Assembly: GCA_044450465.1 (NCBI GenBank)
Contig: JBIOJB010000025.1
Span: forward strand, 1-31,474
Reading direction: 5' to 3'
Length of the DNA stretch: 31,474 nt
Source: JBIOJB01 sp044450465
GTDB taxonomy: Bacteria > Chloroflexota > Dormibacteria > Dormibacterales > Dormibacteraceae
The notes below the pieces were generated by a model, which worked only from the letters and a program-made list of their open reading frames with translations, was not told the origin of the DNA and did no database searches. The position numbers were made by a program, and so were the translations under genes. Shown piece by piece: positions 23,648 to 30,935 of this stretch. Position 1 is the first letter of the stretch; every line of letters starts with the position of its first letter.

Positions 23648-25234
23648 GTGCTTCAGGTACGCAATCTCGCCGTGGACGTCGCCGCCCGCCGGGTGCTGGA
23701 AGACGCCAGCTTCTCGGTGGCGCCTGGCGACAAGGTCGGGCTGGTCGGCCGGAACGGCGCCGGCAAGACGAGCCTTTTGAAGGTGCTGGCCGGCGAGGAC
23801 GATCCCGCCGCCGGCCTGGTGATGCGGAGGGGAACGCTCGGCTACGTGCCTCAGAACCCGCGCCCGAGAGCAGAGGCAGGCCAGCTGGCCCTGAACCACA
23901 TCCTTTCCGGCCGCGGCCTCGACCGCGCGGCGGCCAGGCTGGCCGAGCTCCATGCAGCCCTCGAGCACGACCACTCTCTGGCCAACGTCGAACGCTTTTC
24001 AGAAGCTGAAGAGCGCTACCGGCTGGACGGCGGCTACTCGAGCGAGGCCGACGCCAGGCGCATCGCGATGGGCCTCGGGCTGAAGCCGGACCGGGTGGAC
24101 ATGCCTCTCAGCGTGCTGTCCGGAGGCGAAAGGCGAAGGGTTGAGATCTCGCGGGTGCTGTTCGCCGACGCTGACGTGCTGCTCCTGGACGAGCCCACCA
24201 ACCACCTCGACAGCGACGCCAAGGCGTGGCTGATGGACTTCCTGCGCGACCACCGCGCGGCGGTGATCGTCGTGAGCCACGACCTGAAGCTGCTCGACTC
24301 GGCGATCTCCCGAGTGCTGCACATCGACGCCGGACGGATGGTGGAGTATCGAGGCAATTACACCCAATACCTTCAGTCCCGCGAGCGCGAGGAGAAGCGC
24401 CTCACCTCGCTCGCCCAGAGGCAGGAGTCGGAGATCACGCGCCTCAGCCTGCTGGCCGAGGTCATGCGGCGCCAGACCGCAAAACGAGCCAGGACCGCCA
24501 AGTCGATCTTCAAAAGGGTCGACCGCCTCAAAGCCGAGCGCGTGTCGGCCCCGCGGCGCGAGCGAAAGGTCAAGGTGAGCTTCCCACCTCCTCCACACAG
24601 CGGACGCGTGGTCCTGACCGCGGACCACCTGTCCAAGAGCTATGGCGGACCTGTCGTTTTCAAGGACGTCTCGTTCGAGATCGAGCGCGGGCCGCGCCTG
24701 TTGGTGATGGGGCTGAACGGCGCCGGCAAGACGAGCCTGCTCAGGATTCTCGCCGGTCAGAGCGATCCGAACAGCGGCTCGTTCAAGCTCGGTCACGGCG
24801 CGCTTCTCGGCTACTACGCCCAGGAGCACGAAGGCATCAAGCCGGGCAAGGCGGTGCTGGCACACATGCGCGACCAGTCCGACGCCGACGAGCCGGCGCT
24901 CCGGGCCCTGCTCGGGATGTTCAGCCTGAGCGGGGACATCGCTCGCCAGGACGCCGGGACGCTGTCAGGCGGCGAGAAGACGAAGCTTGCGCTGGCCCAG
25001 CTCGTGGCGGGCCGCCACAACCTCCTTCTCCTCGACGAGCCGACCAACAACCTCGATCCGCCGTCGCGCACCGGCGTGGCGCACGCATTGGCGGCGTGGC
25101 CGGGCACGATGCTGATCGTGAGCCACGACGCGGAGTTCGTGGAGGCGCTCCGGCCGGGCCGCGTCCTCTTCATGCCCGAGGGGCGCCTCGACTACTGGGA
25201 GGAGGACCTGCTCGACGTCGTCTCGCTCGCCTGA
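23648..25234 (+). CDS. ABC-F family ATPase (translation factor / antibiotic resistance type)
   Basis: A 528-residue soluble protein with two ABC ATPase domains and no membrane segment. Domain 1: Walker A GRNGAGKTS (about 34-42), signature LSGGERRRVEI, Walker B LLLDEPTNHLD (about 178-188). A charged P-site-tRNA-interacting linker occupies about 240-310 (REREEKRLTSLAQRQE..., RTAKSIFKRVDRL). Domain 2: GLNGAGKTS (about 355), LSGGEKTKLALAQ, LLLDEPTNNLD. ABC-F proteins act on the ribosome, either in normal translation control (EttA/Uup type) or in target protection against antibiotics; the sequence does not decide which. GTG 23648 is probably leaderless. Confidence 0.92.
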   Translation: MLQVRNLAVDVAARRVLEDASFSVAPGDKVGLVGRNGAGKTSLLKVLAGEDDPAAGLVMRRGTLGYVPQNPRPRAEAGQLALNHILSGRGLDRAAARLAELHAALEHDHSLANVERFSEAEERYRLDGGYSSEADARRIAMGLGLKPDRVDMPLSVLSGGERRRVEISRVLFADADVLLLDEPTNHLDSDAKAWLMDFLRDHRAAVIVVSHDLKLLDSAISRVLHIDAGRMVEYRGNYTQYLQSREREEKRLTSLAQRQESEITRLSLLAEVMRRQTAKRARTAKSIFKRVDRLKAERVSAPRRERKVKVSFPPPPHSGRVVLTADHLSKSYGGPVVFKDVSFEIERGPRLLVMGLNGAGKTSLLRILAGQSDPNSGSFKLGHGALLGYYAQEHEGIKPGKAVLAHMRDQSDADEPALRALLGMFSLSGDIARQDAGTLSGGEKTKLALAQLVAGRHNLLLLDEPTNNLDPPSRTGVAHALAAWPGTMLIVSHDAEFVEALRPGRVLFMPEGRLDYWEEDLLDVVSLA

Positions 25235-25249
25235 CGCACAATTTCGACG

Positions 25250-25495
25250 ATGAGCATCGAGGCGCGGGACGTCGTGATGCCGGATCTCCAGGGCGCCGAG
25301 GAGATCACGGTCGGGTCGTGGACCAAGAAGCAAGGTGATCAGGTCTCGGAGGGCGAGACCCTCATGGAGGCCCATACCGACAAGGTCAATGCGGAGATCC
25401 CGTCTCCGCTGACAGGCGTCGTGGACGAGCTGCTCGTCGAAGTCGGAGACCCGGTCAAGCCGGGTCAGACGATCGCTAGGATCTCGCCGGCGTAG
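25250..25495 (+). CDS. Free-standing lipoyl-type carrier domain
   Basis: An 81-residue single-domain protein. It is a complete biotinyl/lipoyl barrel with VVMPDLQGAEEITVGSWTKKQGDQVSEGE in the first half, the modified lysine in HTDKVNAEIPSP (Lys about 44), and GVVDELLVEVGDPVKPGQTIARI in the second. The DKV context marks lipoylation rather than biotinylation (which has MKM). Normally this domain is the N-terminus of an E2 acyltransferase; here there is no E2 core, E1, E3 or lipoate ligase nearby. ATG 25250 has CACAAT seven bases upstream. The 3' end overlaps the convergent DedA gene by 20 bp. It may be a mobile lipoyl carrier serving enzymes encoded elsewhere. Confidence 0.85.
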   Translation: MSIEARDVVMPDLQGAEEITVGSWTKKQGDQVSEGETLMEAHTDKVNAEIPSPLTGVVDELLVEVGDPVKPGQTIARISPA

Positions 25496-26084
25496 GCGCC
25501 GAATCCGATCGGCCGCGCACATACCAGACGATGACCACGATGGCGACGACCAGGGCGATGGCGATCGCCCCCTTCTGAAGAGGCCCGCTGATGCGGTCGT
25601 AGTTCTTGCCGAGCTGGTAGCCGACGATCGCCAGCGCGGCGCACCAGGGGAGCGCCCCGACGAAGGTCAGCACCGAGAACCTGACGAGCTCGACGCGCGC
25701 GAGGCCGGCAGGAAACGAGATGTAGGTGCGGACGACCGGCAGGACCCGCCCGATGAGCACCGCGGCCAGCCCGTAGCGCTGAAACCATCCGTCGGCGAGC
25801 TCCAGGTGGTGACGCCGTATGCCGAGGTAGCGGCCGGGCCCGAGCAGGAGCGGCTCGCCGAAACGAGCCGCGATGCCGTAGGCGATCAACGAGCCGACCA
25901 GGTTGGCGACCGCACCCACCACGATCGCCGCCACAAGATTCATGTGCCCCGTCGCGGCCAGCAGCCCGCCGGTGGGCATGATGACCTCGCTCGGGAACGG
26001 AAGGCCGCAGCTCTCCGCCACCATCAATACAAAGATGGCGACCAATCCGTACGTGGCGACCGCGTTGCTGAGGGCGCTGGTCAA
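25476..26084 (-). CDS. DedA family membrane protein
   Basis: About 202 residues from TTG 26082-26084, an integral membrane protein of the DedA/SNARE-associated (VTT) family. Seen: LVMVAESCGLPFPSEVIMPTGGLLA-type re-entrant segment near the N-terminus, GSLIAYGIAARFGEP, RYGLAAVLIGRVLPVVRTYISFPAGLARV (the conserved R...P...R...AG core), and two C-terminal helices ending in a charged tail. Some DedA proteins translocate polyprenyl phosphate or phospholipids; which applies here is unknown. The frame is open to 26159, overlapping the PRC gene, but those residues are unlike the family, and the TTG places the first helix at the usual distance. Confidence 0.88.
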   Translation of the reverse strand: MTSALSNAVATYGLVAIFVLMVAESCGLPFPSEVIMPTGGLLAATGHMNLVAAIVVGAVANLVGSLIAYGIAARFGEPLLLGPGRYLGIRRHHLELADGWFQRYGLAAVLIGRVLPVVRTYISFPAGLARVELVRFSVLTFVGALPWCAALAIVGYQLGKNYDRISGPLQKGAIAIALVVAIVVIVWYVRGRSDSAPTPARS

Positions 26085-26112
26085 GCCGGGGTTCTGAAAG
26101 CGACCGTCAGGA

Positions 26113-26754
26113 TCACTTGTTCTCGCGGAACGGCTCGAGGTGGGCGATATCCGACTCATCGAGGCGAGCGAAGAGCGCCATGTCGTCGGACCGGGCTATG
26201 AAGCGCGCCGGCAGCACGACGTCCTGCTTGAAGAAGCCGTCGGGGCGAATCACCACGCCGATCATCGCGCCCTGGTCGAAAAGCACGTCCTGCACCCGGC
26301 CCAGGCGGTGACCGGTCTGCCCGAGCATCACGTTCTCGCTTTTTTCGATCTCGATCTCGCTCGCCGGCTTGTTCGCGACCTGTTCGCTGTTGGGCAGTCC
26401 GAGGGCGCCCCCGAGCACCTCGCCCTCTCTCAAAACGGAGGCTTCGAGCGACACCGGGTTGAAGCGGTAGCTCAGGTACGGCGGTAACGAGCGCAGGTCG
26501 GCTCGGGAGAGTGCAAGGGTGACCAGGTCGCGAGTCGCCGACACGACCGAAGCGATGGGAACCATCACCTCGTCAGTGATGAAAAGCCTCTCCGCCGCGA
26601 GCAGCTTGCCCACGGTGCTCGATTCGTCCTGGACCACCACGGCGCGGGGGACCAACCCGTCCCTGTCGACGAGCACGCTGACGAGCGTCCCCGCTCTTTC
26701 CCCATCCCGCGCCACGACGTCCGCGCCAAGGCGAAAGTCGGAAAGCTCAGCCAT
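26113..26754 (-). CDS. PRC-barrel domain protein
   Basis: A 213-residue soluble protein with two PRC-barrel-like repeats. The first is at about 5-80 (RLGADVVARDGERAGTLVSVLVDRDGLVPRAVVV). The second is at about 125-200 (ENVMLGQTGHRLGRVQDVLFDQGAMIGVVIRPDGFFKQDVVLPARFI). PRC barrels act in photosynthetic reaction centres, RimM and many stress-linked proteins; no specific role can be given. ATG 26752-26754 has GATAAT (minus strand, 26763-26768) eight bases upstream, and a GAGG near the start, so it could be leaderless or weakly led. DedA follows 28 bp downstream on the same strand. Confidence 0.85.
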   Translation of the reverse strand: MAELSDFRLGADVVARDGERAGTLVSVLVDRDGLVPRAVVVQDESSTVGKLLAAERLFITDEVMVPIASVVSATRDLVTLALSRADLRSLPPYLSYRFNPVSLEASVLREGEVLGGALGLPNSEQVANKPASEIEIEKSENVMLGQTGHRLGRVQDVLFDQGAMIGVVIRPDGFFKQDVVLPARFIARSDDMALFARLDESDIAHLEPFRENK

Positions 26755-26771
26755 CGCCTCGAATTATCCGG

Positions 26772-26806
26772 CACCGGCCGGTCGGGGCTCTCCCGATCGG
26801 CCGGTG
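26772..26806 (-). terminator. Long hairpin terminator between small membrane protein and PRC genes
   Basis: A 15-bp stem (26772-26786 with 26792-26806, one G-T pair) and a 5-base loop. It begins 13 bp past the stop of the upstream gene on the minus strand and directly precedes the GATAAT -10 of the PRC gene. No T-tract follows. Confidence 0.6.
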
Positions 26807-26819
26807 ACTCGTTGCAATG

Positions 26820-27263
26820 TCAGGTGGGAACGATCCTTCCAGGCTGTGCGGTCGGGACCGATGGCGTGGCGCGCACAAGCTTCGTACCGTCCGGGCCGGC
26901 GAGCAGGTAGACGATCATCATCACGAGCCCGAACACGTGCCCGATCAGGCCTAGCACGAGGAGCAGGACGAACCAAGCCTTCTCGGGCAGGCGCCACGTG
27001 TTGACCAGGGCGCCGATCCAGGCGATGAACTGGGAGATCATGCCCACGAAGGCGACCACTCCTCCAAAGACCGTGAAGGCCACCGCCGACCAGAAGGTCG
27101 GGTCGTAGCTGGGCACGAAGTTGTAATTCTTACCGTCGCCCGTCGACGTGAAGGTGCCGCCGAACGCGAGCATCACGGCGACGCTGATCCCCGCGACGAT
27201 GAAGCCGCCGGCGATCCCGGCAAGACCTCCCCACCACAGCTTCCCGATTGTCGACTTTGTCAT
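26820..27263 (-). CDS. Small three-helix membrane protein
   Basis: 147 residues from ATG 27261-27263, with a good GGGAGG ribosome-binding site upstream. Three hydrophobic segments are visible: about 8-32 (WWGGLAGIAGGFIVAGISVAVML), 53-80 (FWSAVAFTVFGGVVAFVGMISQFIAW) and 90-113 (WFVLLLVLGLIGHVFGLVMMIVYLL). The C-terminal tail is Pro/Thr-rich. No family was recognised. It follows the flavodoxin gene by 16 bp on the same strand, so the two are probably one operon ending at the hairpin at 26772-26806. An open extension to 27359 overlaps flavodoxin and is rejected. Confidence 0.75.
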   Translation of the reverse strand: MTKSTIGKLWWGGLAGIAGGFIVAGISVAVMLAFGGTFTSTGDGKNYNFVPSYDPTFWSAVAFTVFGGVVAFVGMISQFIAWIGALVNTWRLPEKAWFVLLLVLGLIGHVFGLVMMIVYLLAGPDGTKLVRATPSVPTAQPGRIVPT

Positions 27264-27279
27264 CTCAGCCTCCCCCGGC

Positions 27280-27813
27280 CTAGGCCATGGCCACGGCCGC
27301 AACCTCGTGGGCGATACCCTGCGCCCACGCATCGATCTCCTTCCAGTCCCTGAAGTCACCCTCGATAAGGAGCTTCTCGCTCGCCGGAACCAGCGACATC
27401 AGCCTGTGCGCACCGGTGAGCTTGGCTCGATCCAGCGCGCCGAAGAAGACCCGCTGGTCCCGGGGTTTCAGGCCGGCGAACTCGGTGAACTCCTTGGGCG
27501 CTGCCGCGGTCTTCACGTCGCGGCCCTTCGCGTCGACGGTCGCGGTTCCAACCGGGCCGGCGCTGAACATCCAGACCGGCATGCCCGACAGAATCTGCCG
27601 GTGACGCCGCACGAACTCCGCGGCCTCCTTCATCCACGATCCGACAAAGGCGGCGCTTCCGATCACGAAAGCGTCGTACCGGTGGAGGTCGCGAGCCTCC
27701 TTGACGGGCTCAACGTCGACGTCGATGCCCTGAGCCACGAGCGTCGCCGCTATCCGCTCCGCGATCACCTCTGTGGATCCGTACCGGCTGGCGTATGCAA
27801 CCAAAATTCGCAT
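27280..27813 (-). CDS. Flavodoxin-domain protein (HemG-like)
   Basis: A 177-residue single-domain flavodoxin. It opens with MRILVAYASRYGSTEVIAERIA, which contains the FMN-phosphate loop, followed by YDAFVIGSAAFVGSWMKEAAEFVR and the region DQRVFFGALDRAKLTGAHRL. The layout resembles the menaquinone-dependent protoporphyrinogen oxidase (HemG) and related flavodoxin_5 proteins, which have a longer C-terminal helix than simple flavodoxins. It probably binds FMN and works in the cytosol. The start is ATG 27811-27813 with a GAGGTG site six bases upstream. Whether it oxidises protoporphyrinogen cannot be told; no haem genes are nearby. Confidence 0.88.
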   Translation of the reverse strand: MRILVAYASRYGSTEVIAERIAATLVAQGIDVDVEPVKEARDLHRYDAFVIGSAAFVGSWMKEAAEFVRRHRQILSGMPVWMFSAGPVGTATVDAKGRDVKTAAAPKEFTEFAGLKPRDQRVFFGALDRAKLTGAHRLMSLVPASEKLLIEGDFRDWKEIDAWAQGIAHEVAAVAMA

Positions 27814-27868
27814 CTACATCACCTCACGAAACCATCCTGGTGCCATTCCTGACCAAAAGGCAGGGCGG

Positions 27869-27893
27869 AAGGGCCCTCCGGAAATGGGCCCTT
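27869..27893 (-). terminator. Hairpin downstream of the 27915-28562 gene
   Basis: A perfect 8-bp stem (27869-27876 with 27886-27893) and a 9-base loop, 21 bp past the stop of the minus-strand gene and before the flavodoxin start. There is only a short T run after it, so it may be a terminator or a processing site. Confidence 0.45.
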
Positions 27894-27914
27894 GGTCGCC
27901 CGAGCGGCGCCGCC

Positions 27915-28562
27915 TCAGGGCCGGGCGGAACCAGTCCTCGGACAGGAGTTAGGCGACTGGAACCAATATGGGCCGACGGGAACATCCTGGGAATGCGGAA
28001 ATCCGAGCACCGAATAGAGCACGGTGATGCGGTCGATTCCCAGATAACCACCGGGTCCGCTGTCTTCGCAGTGGCTCATGAACAGGTGGACGGCGACCGC
28101 GCCGAGACGTCCGGGACTCAGCTGGAATGGATGAAAGCTCTGAGCCGAGAACGTTGCCGCTTCGTTGATCTCGCAGCATGGCCACGGCCCGGCCATGACG
28201 GCAGCGCGTGGATCCGCCACCGAGACGAGGCCGACCCAATATTCCGGCGATGTCTCCACCCCCGTCACGGTGAGGGCGAACGGTCCGTTGTTGTAGAGGT
28301 CCTTGACCAGCGTCGCGTTGGCGCCGTCGACGTAAGTCAAGGCGGCCAAAGGCGTGTAGACGAGCGGCCCGAAGTCGATCGTCGAAGAAGCGATCCGGGC
28401 CTCACCGGCCGCAGGATTGAGTTGCTCGTCAGCCGGTGCAAGTGGTTGGAGGTAAACGGCAAAGTATCCGTAAGCTCCCGCCAAGAGCACCAACGCTGCC
28501 ATGGCGATCCAGGTTCGTCGGGAGATCGTCGACAGAGGCGAGCCCGCGGTCACGACGGCCAT
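27915..28562 (-). CDS. Unrecognised protein with N-terminal membrane anchor
   Basis: 215 residues from ATG 28560-28562. An N-terminal basic segment precedes one hydrophobic helix (about 18-38, TWIAMAALVLLAGAYGYFAVYL), so the rest is probably outside the membrane. The extracytoplasmic part begins near IDFGPLVYTPLAALTYVDGA, continues with LYNNGPFALTVTGVETSPEYW (like the Ig-like folds of periplasmic sheet proteins) and contains four cysteines, two adjacent (PCCE). No family was recognised and no enzyme motif is seen. TAGGAT lies 14 bases before the start on the minus strand. The hairpin at 27869-27893 follows the gene. Confidence 0.65.
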   Translation of the reverse strand: MAVVTAGSPLSTISRRTWIAMAALVLLAGAYGYFAVYLQPLAPADEQLNPAAGEARIASSTIDFGPLVYTPLAALTYVDGANATLVKDLYNNGPFALTVTGVETSPEYWVGLVSVADPRAAVMAGPWPCCEINEAATFSAQSFHPFQLSPGRLGAVAVHLFMSHCEDSGPGGYLGIDRITVLYSVLGFPHSQDVPVGPYWFQSPNSCPRTGSARP

Positions 28563-28722
28563 GGTGATCTGGGTCGATCCTAGCCCATTACTCGCCGGCA
28601 GAAGGGAACCGGCCGCCGATCCAGTGACGAATCAGCGGCCGAATATCAGGGGCAAAATCCGCTGCCCCTACCGTCGCAGCACCGAGGCAACCGATCGAGG
28701 GTCGAAAGCCCCACGATTCGTG

Positions 28723-28740
28723 GGACTGACTTAACAGTCC
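28723..28740 (-). terminator. Small hairpin after the 28746-29942 gene
   Basis: A 6-bp stem (28723-28728 with 28735-28740) and a 6-base A/T-rich loop, 5 bp past the stop. A second hairpin with a 7-bp stem lies at 28648-28669. The rest of 28563-28745 shows nothing else. Weak evidence. Confidence 0.3.
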
Positions 28741-28745
28741 AGCCG

Positions 28746-29942
28746 TTATAGGGCACCCTCGAAGACGCCGCTCACCCCAAGTGACCGAATCAGGGTCAAC
28801 CCATTCGCGCTGTAAAGGGAGATGTCGCCGCCGGATAGCGTCGCCATCACCACGATGGCGGCGTTGAGCCAACCGAGGGCGACCAGATCAGCTGACCCGC
28901 TGAGCCGCGACGCGGAGGCGGCCCCGGTGCGCGTCAGTACGAAGCCCTGGACGGCGATCGCGTTGCCATCCGGCGACAACCAGGGCCCTGAGGCTCCATA
29001 CTGCGTCGGCTGTGACGCCTGCCAGAGCACGTTCCCGCTTGCGTCGCGAACGCTGAAAGCGGGATTGGCGAGCGTCCCGCAGACCACGGTCCCATCAGCG
29101 ATCTCGTCGACCGCGAGGCAGTCGGATCCACCGATTCGGTCCAGGTGCGTGCCGTCGGCCGCCAGATGAATCAGCGCAGCCCCTCCCAGGTCGGAGCCGA
29201 AGAAATGTGCCGAGAGGGGCTGGGCCTGTGCGCCAAGGCCGGTGTTCAACGTGGCGAGAGGCCCCTTGCTGTCCCAGCCCACGATCTCGGTGGGCTTTGG
29301 ATAAGCGGTACCAAGGTCCTTCTGCAGGGTGGTTGACGTGGCCCCGCCCGCATCCGCCGTTTCGAGCGAAAGGGACCAATGGCCGCCATCAACGAACAGC
29401 GGGTCCTGAATCGTTTGGGGTGGAGGAACATGCAGCGGTGGGGTGCTGAGAACGATCGCCATGAGATGGGCGCCGTCAGGACTGACCGCATATGACAGCT
29501 CCTGCTGCGAGTTGGTGAGCGGAAACTTCGCGACCATCGATACCGTTCCGTCGGGTGTGAGCCTGCGGATCTGACCCGTGTTGTCGGCGAAATAAGCTGC
29601 GCCGGCCGCTGTCCGCACCGGAGACTGCAGCAGGGCGGCCGCGTTGCCGATCATCGGAGCCGGGGGCGGCTGGAACGTGGTCTGGGCGTGGACGTGGCCC
29701 GTGCTGTCGACGATCTCGAGGCTCGTGGGAGTGCCGGGCGAGCTGTTGACCAGCTGCGGACCGGGCAATCCACTCGCGATCACGAAAAGCGAATTGGATG
29801 CGGCACTGGGAAGCGCAGATGCATGGGGAGTGGGTGAGTTGGCGGATGGGTGGTTCGGCTGGCTGGATCCGCAGGCCGACAGCGTCAGAATCGCGGCGAG
29901 CGCCGCGACCCTCAACCCGAGCCGGTGCAATTCAAAAGGCAT
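28746..29942 (-). CDS. Lipoprotein with a beta-propeller-like body
   Basis: About 398 residues from ATG 29940-29942. The signal peptide with lipobox (LAAILTLSACGSS) marks a lipid-anchored envelope protein. A Ser/Pro/Asn-rich linker follows. The body shows repeated sheet-forming blocks of the kind TGQIRRLTPDGTVSMVA, YAVSPDGAHLMAIV, LIHLAADGTHLDRIGG and PWLSPDGNAIAVQGFV. These SPDG repeats are typical of TolB/WD40-type propellers. No catalytic residues are evident. ATG 29954 (four codons earlier) is an alternative start. It stands alone between unrelated genes; its function is unknown. Confidence 0.75.
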   Translation of the reverse strand: MPFELHRLGLRVAALAAILTLSACGSSQPNHPSANSPTPHASALPSAASNSLFVIASGLPGPQLVNSSPGTPTSLEIVDSTGHVHAQTTFQPPPAPMIGNAAALLQSPVRTAAGAAYFADNTGQIRRLTPDGTVSMVAKFPLTNSQQELSYAVSPDGAHLMAIVLSTPPLHVPPPQTIQDPLFVDGGHWSLSLETADAGGATSTTLQKDLGTAYPKPTEIVGWDSKGPLATLNTGLGAQAQPLSAHFFGSDLGGAALIHLAADGTHLDRIGGSDCLAVDEIADGTVVCGTLANPAFSVRDASGNVLWQASQPTQYGASGPWLSPDGNAIAVQGFVLTRTGAASASRLSGSADLVALGWLNAAIVVMATLSGGDISLYSANGLTLIRSLGVSGVFEGAL

Positions 29943-30000
29943 CCGAATCCCCACTCTGGCTTAACGCTCGAGGCTACGCCGATTCGGGGGCGATGAGCTG

Positions 30001-30444
30001 TCAGTTAGCCCGTCGCGGTTGCGCCTCCATGAACTTCTTCAAGCCTGTCCAGACGGCCAATTCCTGGCGCTCGCCCATTCGACGCACGATCGGCCCGAGG
30101 AGCTTGATGAAGCCACGAGGTTCGATGTTCCAAAGCCATTTCATCTTCGTGCTCTGTCCCTGCGCCTCGAAAAGAAGGGTTCCTTTGATGTCCATGTTGG
30201 GAATGTGGGTCGTGCTCGCGAGTCGGCGCGGTCGATCGAATTCGGTGAACTCGATGGTCATGTCGGCCGCGCGGACGCCCGTCATCACGGAGTGAAACCT
30301 GCTGCCCAGCCCGATCGGCTCCTGAGTCACCATCTCGGCGAGGGTCATTTGTGGGTTGTACTTAGGCTCGTTGCGCTCGTCCGCGACAAAGTCGAAGACC
30401 TCGTCGATTGGCCTGTTGATAAGGATGTCGCCCTGCACAAGCAT
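30001..30444 (-). CDS. SRPBCC (START/Bet v1-like) family protein
   Basis: 147 residues from ATG 30442-30444. A GGGAG site lies about nine bases upstream. The opening VQGDILINRPIDEVFDFVADERNEPKYNP is a textbook SRPBCC start. A central sheet region (GSRFHSVMTGVRAADMTIEFTEFDRPRRLAS) and a C-terminal long helix (RGFIKLLGPIVRRMGERQELAVWTGLKKFME) follow. The fold forms a deep hydrophobic pocket for lipids or aromatic ligands. Members are often called polyketide cyclase/dehydrase-like, but no substrate can be assigned. An in-frame extension to 30480 is less like the family. It is the last chromosomal gene before the tRNA-derived attachment site. Confidence 0.87.
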   Translation of the reverse strand: MLVQGDILINRPIDEVFDFVADERNEPKYNPQMTLAEMVTQEPIGLGSRFHSVMTGVRAADMTIEFTEFDRPRRLASTTHIPNMDIKGTLLFEAQGQSTKMKWLWNIEPRGFIKLLGPIVRRMGERQELAVWTGLKKFMEAQPRRAN

Positions 30445-30572
30445 GTCTCCAAACTCCCTCGCCCCCACTCTCACCCTCAAGCCACCTGCGATGCAGAGGC
30501 AAACGACCCTGGCAGATGGGGCCGGCCCTCAGTGAGGAATATGCAGGGCTATCTCCCTCGTGGCTGGGGGAG

Positions 30573-30614
30573 TGGGCCCGGATGGATTCGAACCATCGAC
30601 CAGCCGATTATGAG
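30573..30614 (-). pseudogene. 3' half of tRNA-Met(CAT): attachment site at the element's left end
   Basis: Read on the minus strand, this is an anticodon loop with CAT (30608-30614), the 3' anticodon strand, a 5-nt variable loop, a complete T-arm (GATGG-TTCGAAT-CCATC), the 3' acceptor strand CGGGCCC and discriminator A. The 5' half is absent: bases above 30614 cannot pair with the anticodon or acceptor strands. A tRNA cut at its anticodon loop next to an integrase is the classic product of integration into a tRNA gene. The intact copy is expected at the far end of the element. Confidence 0.8.
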
Positions 30615-30627
30615 GCCCGCCACTGAC

Positions 30628-30657
30628 GTCTCAGAAAGTGTCAGGGAGTGTCAGGCG
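30628..30657 (+). repeat. Decamer repeat cluster 1 (3 copies)
   Basis: Three consecutive 10-base units: GTCTCAGAAA, GTGTCAGGGA and GTGTCAGGCG. The consensus GTGTCA plus four variable bases has an exact 10-bp period, so all copies lie on the same DNA face. It starts 14 bp from the tRNA fragment. Confidence 0.85.
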
Positions 30658-30689
30658 TACTCAACAGGCTCGACCGACAGGTCGTTTTT

Positions 30690-30719
30690 GTGTCACAGAG
30701 TGTCCTGGAGTGTCACGGC
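30690..30719 (+). repeat. Decamer repeat cluster 2 (3 copies)
   Basis: Three consecutive 10-base units: GTGTCACAGA, GTGTCCTGGA and GTGTCACGGC. Same consensus and orientation as clusters 1 and 3. Confidence 0.85.
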
Positions 30720-30720
30720 G

Positions 30721-30744
30721 CTGTTGTCAAAACTGTTGTCAAAA
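30721..30744 (+). repeat. 12-bp perfect tandem repeat
   Basis: CTGTTGTCAAAA occurs twice in direct succession (30721-30732 and 30733-30744), one base after decamer cluster 2. On the minus strand each unit contains TTGACA. Confidence 0.85.
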
Positions 30745-30813
30745 CCGACACGCTGAGATTCGCCCACGGCGGCGCGCATGCCGGCGCCAAAATCTCACAA
30801 GAATTTACTTGCT

Positions 30814-30873
30814 GTGTCACAGAGTGTCAGGACGTGTCCTGGCGTCTCAGCGAGTCTCAGGCCGTGTCACGCT
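30814..30873 (+). repeat. Decamer repeat cluster 3 (6 copies)
   Basis: Six consecutive 10-base units: GTGTCACAGA, GTGTCAGGAC, GTGTCCTGGC, GTCTCAGCGA, GTCTCAGGCC and GTGTCACGCT. The period is exactly 10 bp across 60 bp. The first unit is identical to the first unit of cluster 2. Candidate arm-type integrase sites, excision-factor sites or initiator iterons. Confidence 0.88.
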
Positions 30874-30935
30874 CCACATCGCGCAGTCGTTTCGATGGGT
30901 TGCCAACGTCCAAAACTGCGGATACCGTGCGTCGC

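Noticed and set aside
30628..30873. CRISPR array
   Set aside because: Units are only 10 bp with no spacers and no cas genes; the pattern is of phased binding sites.
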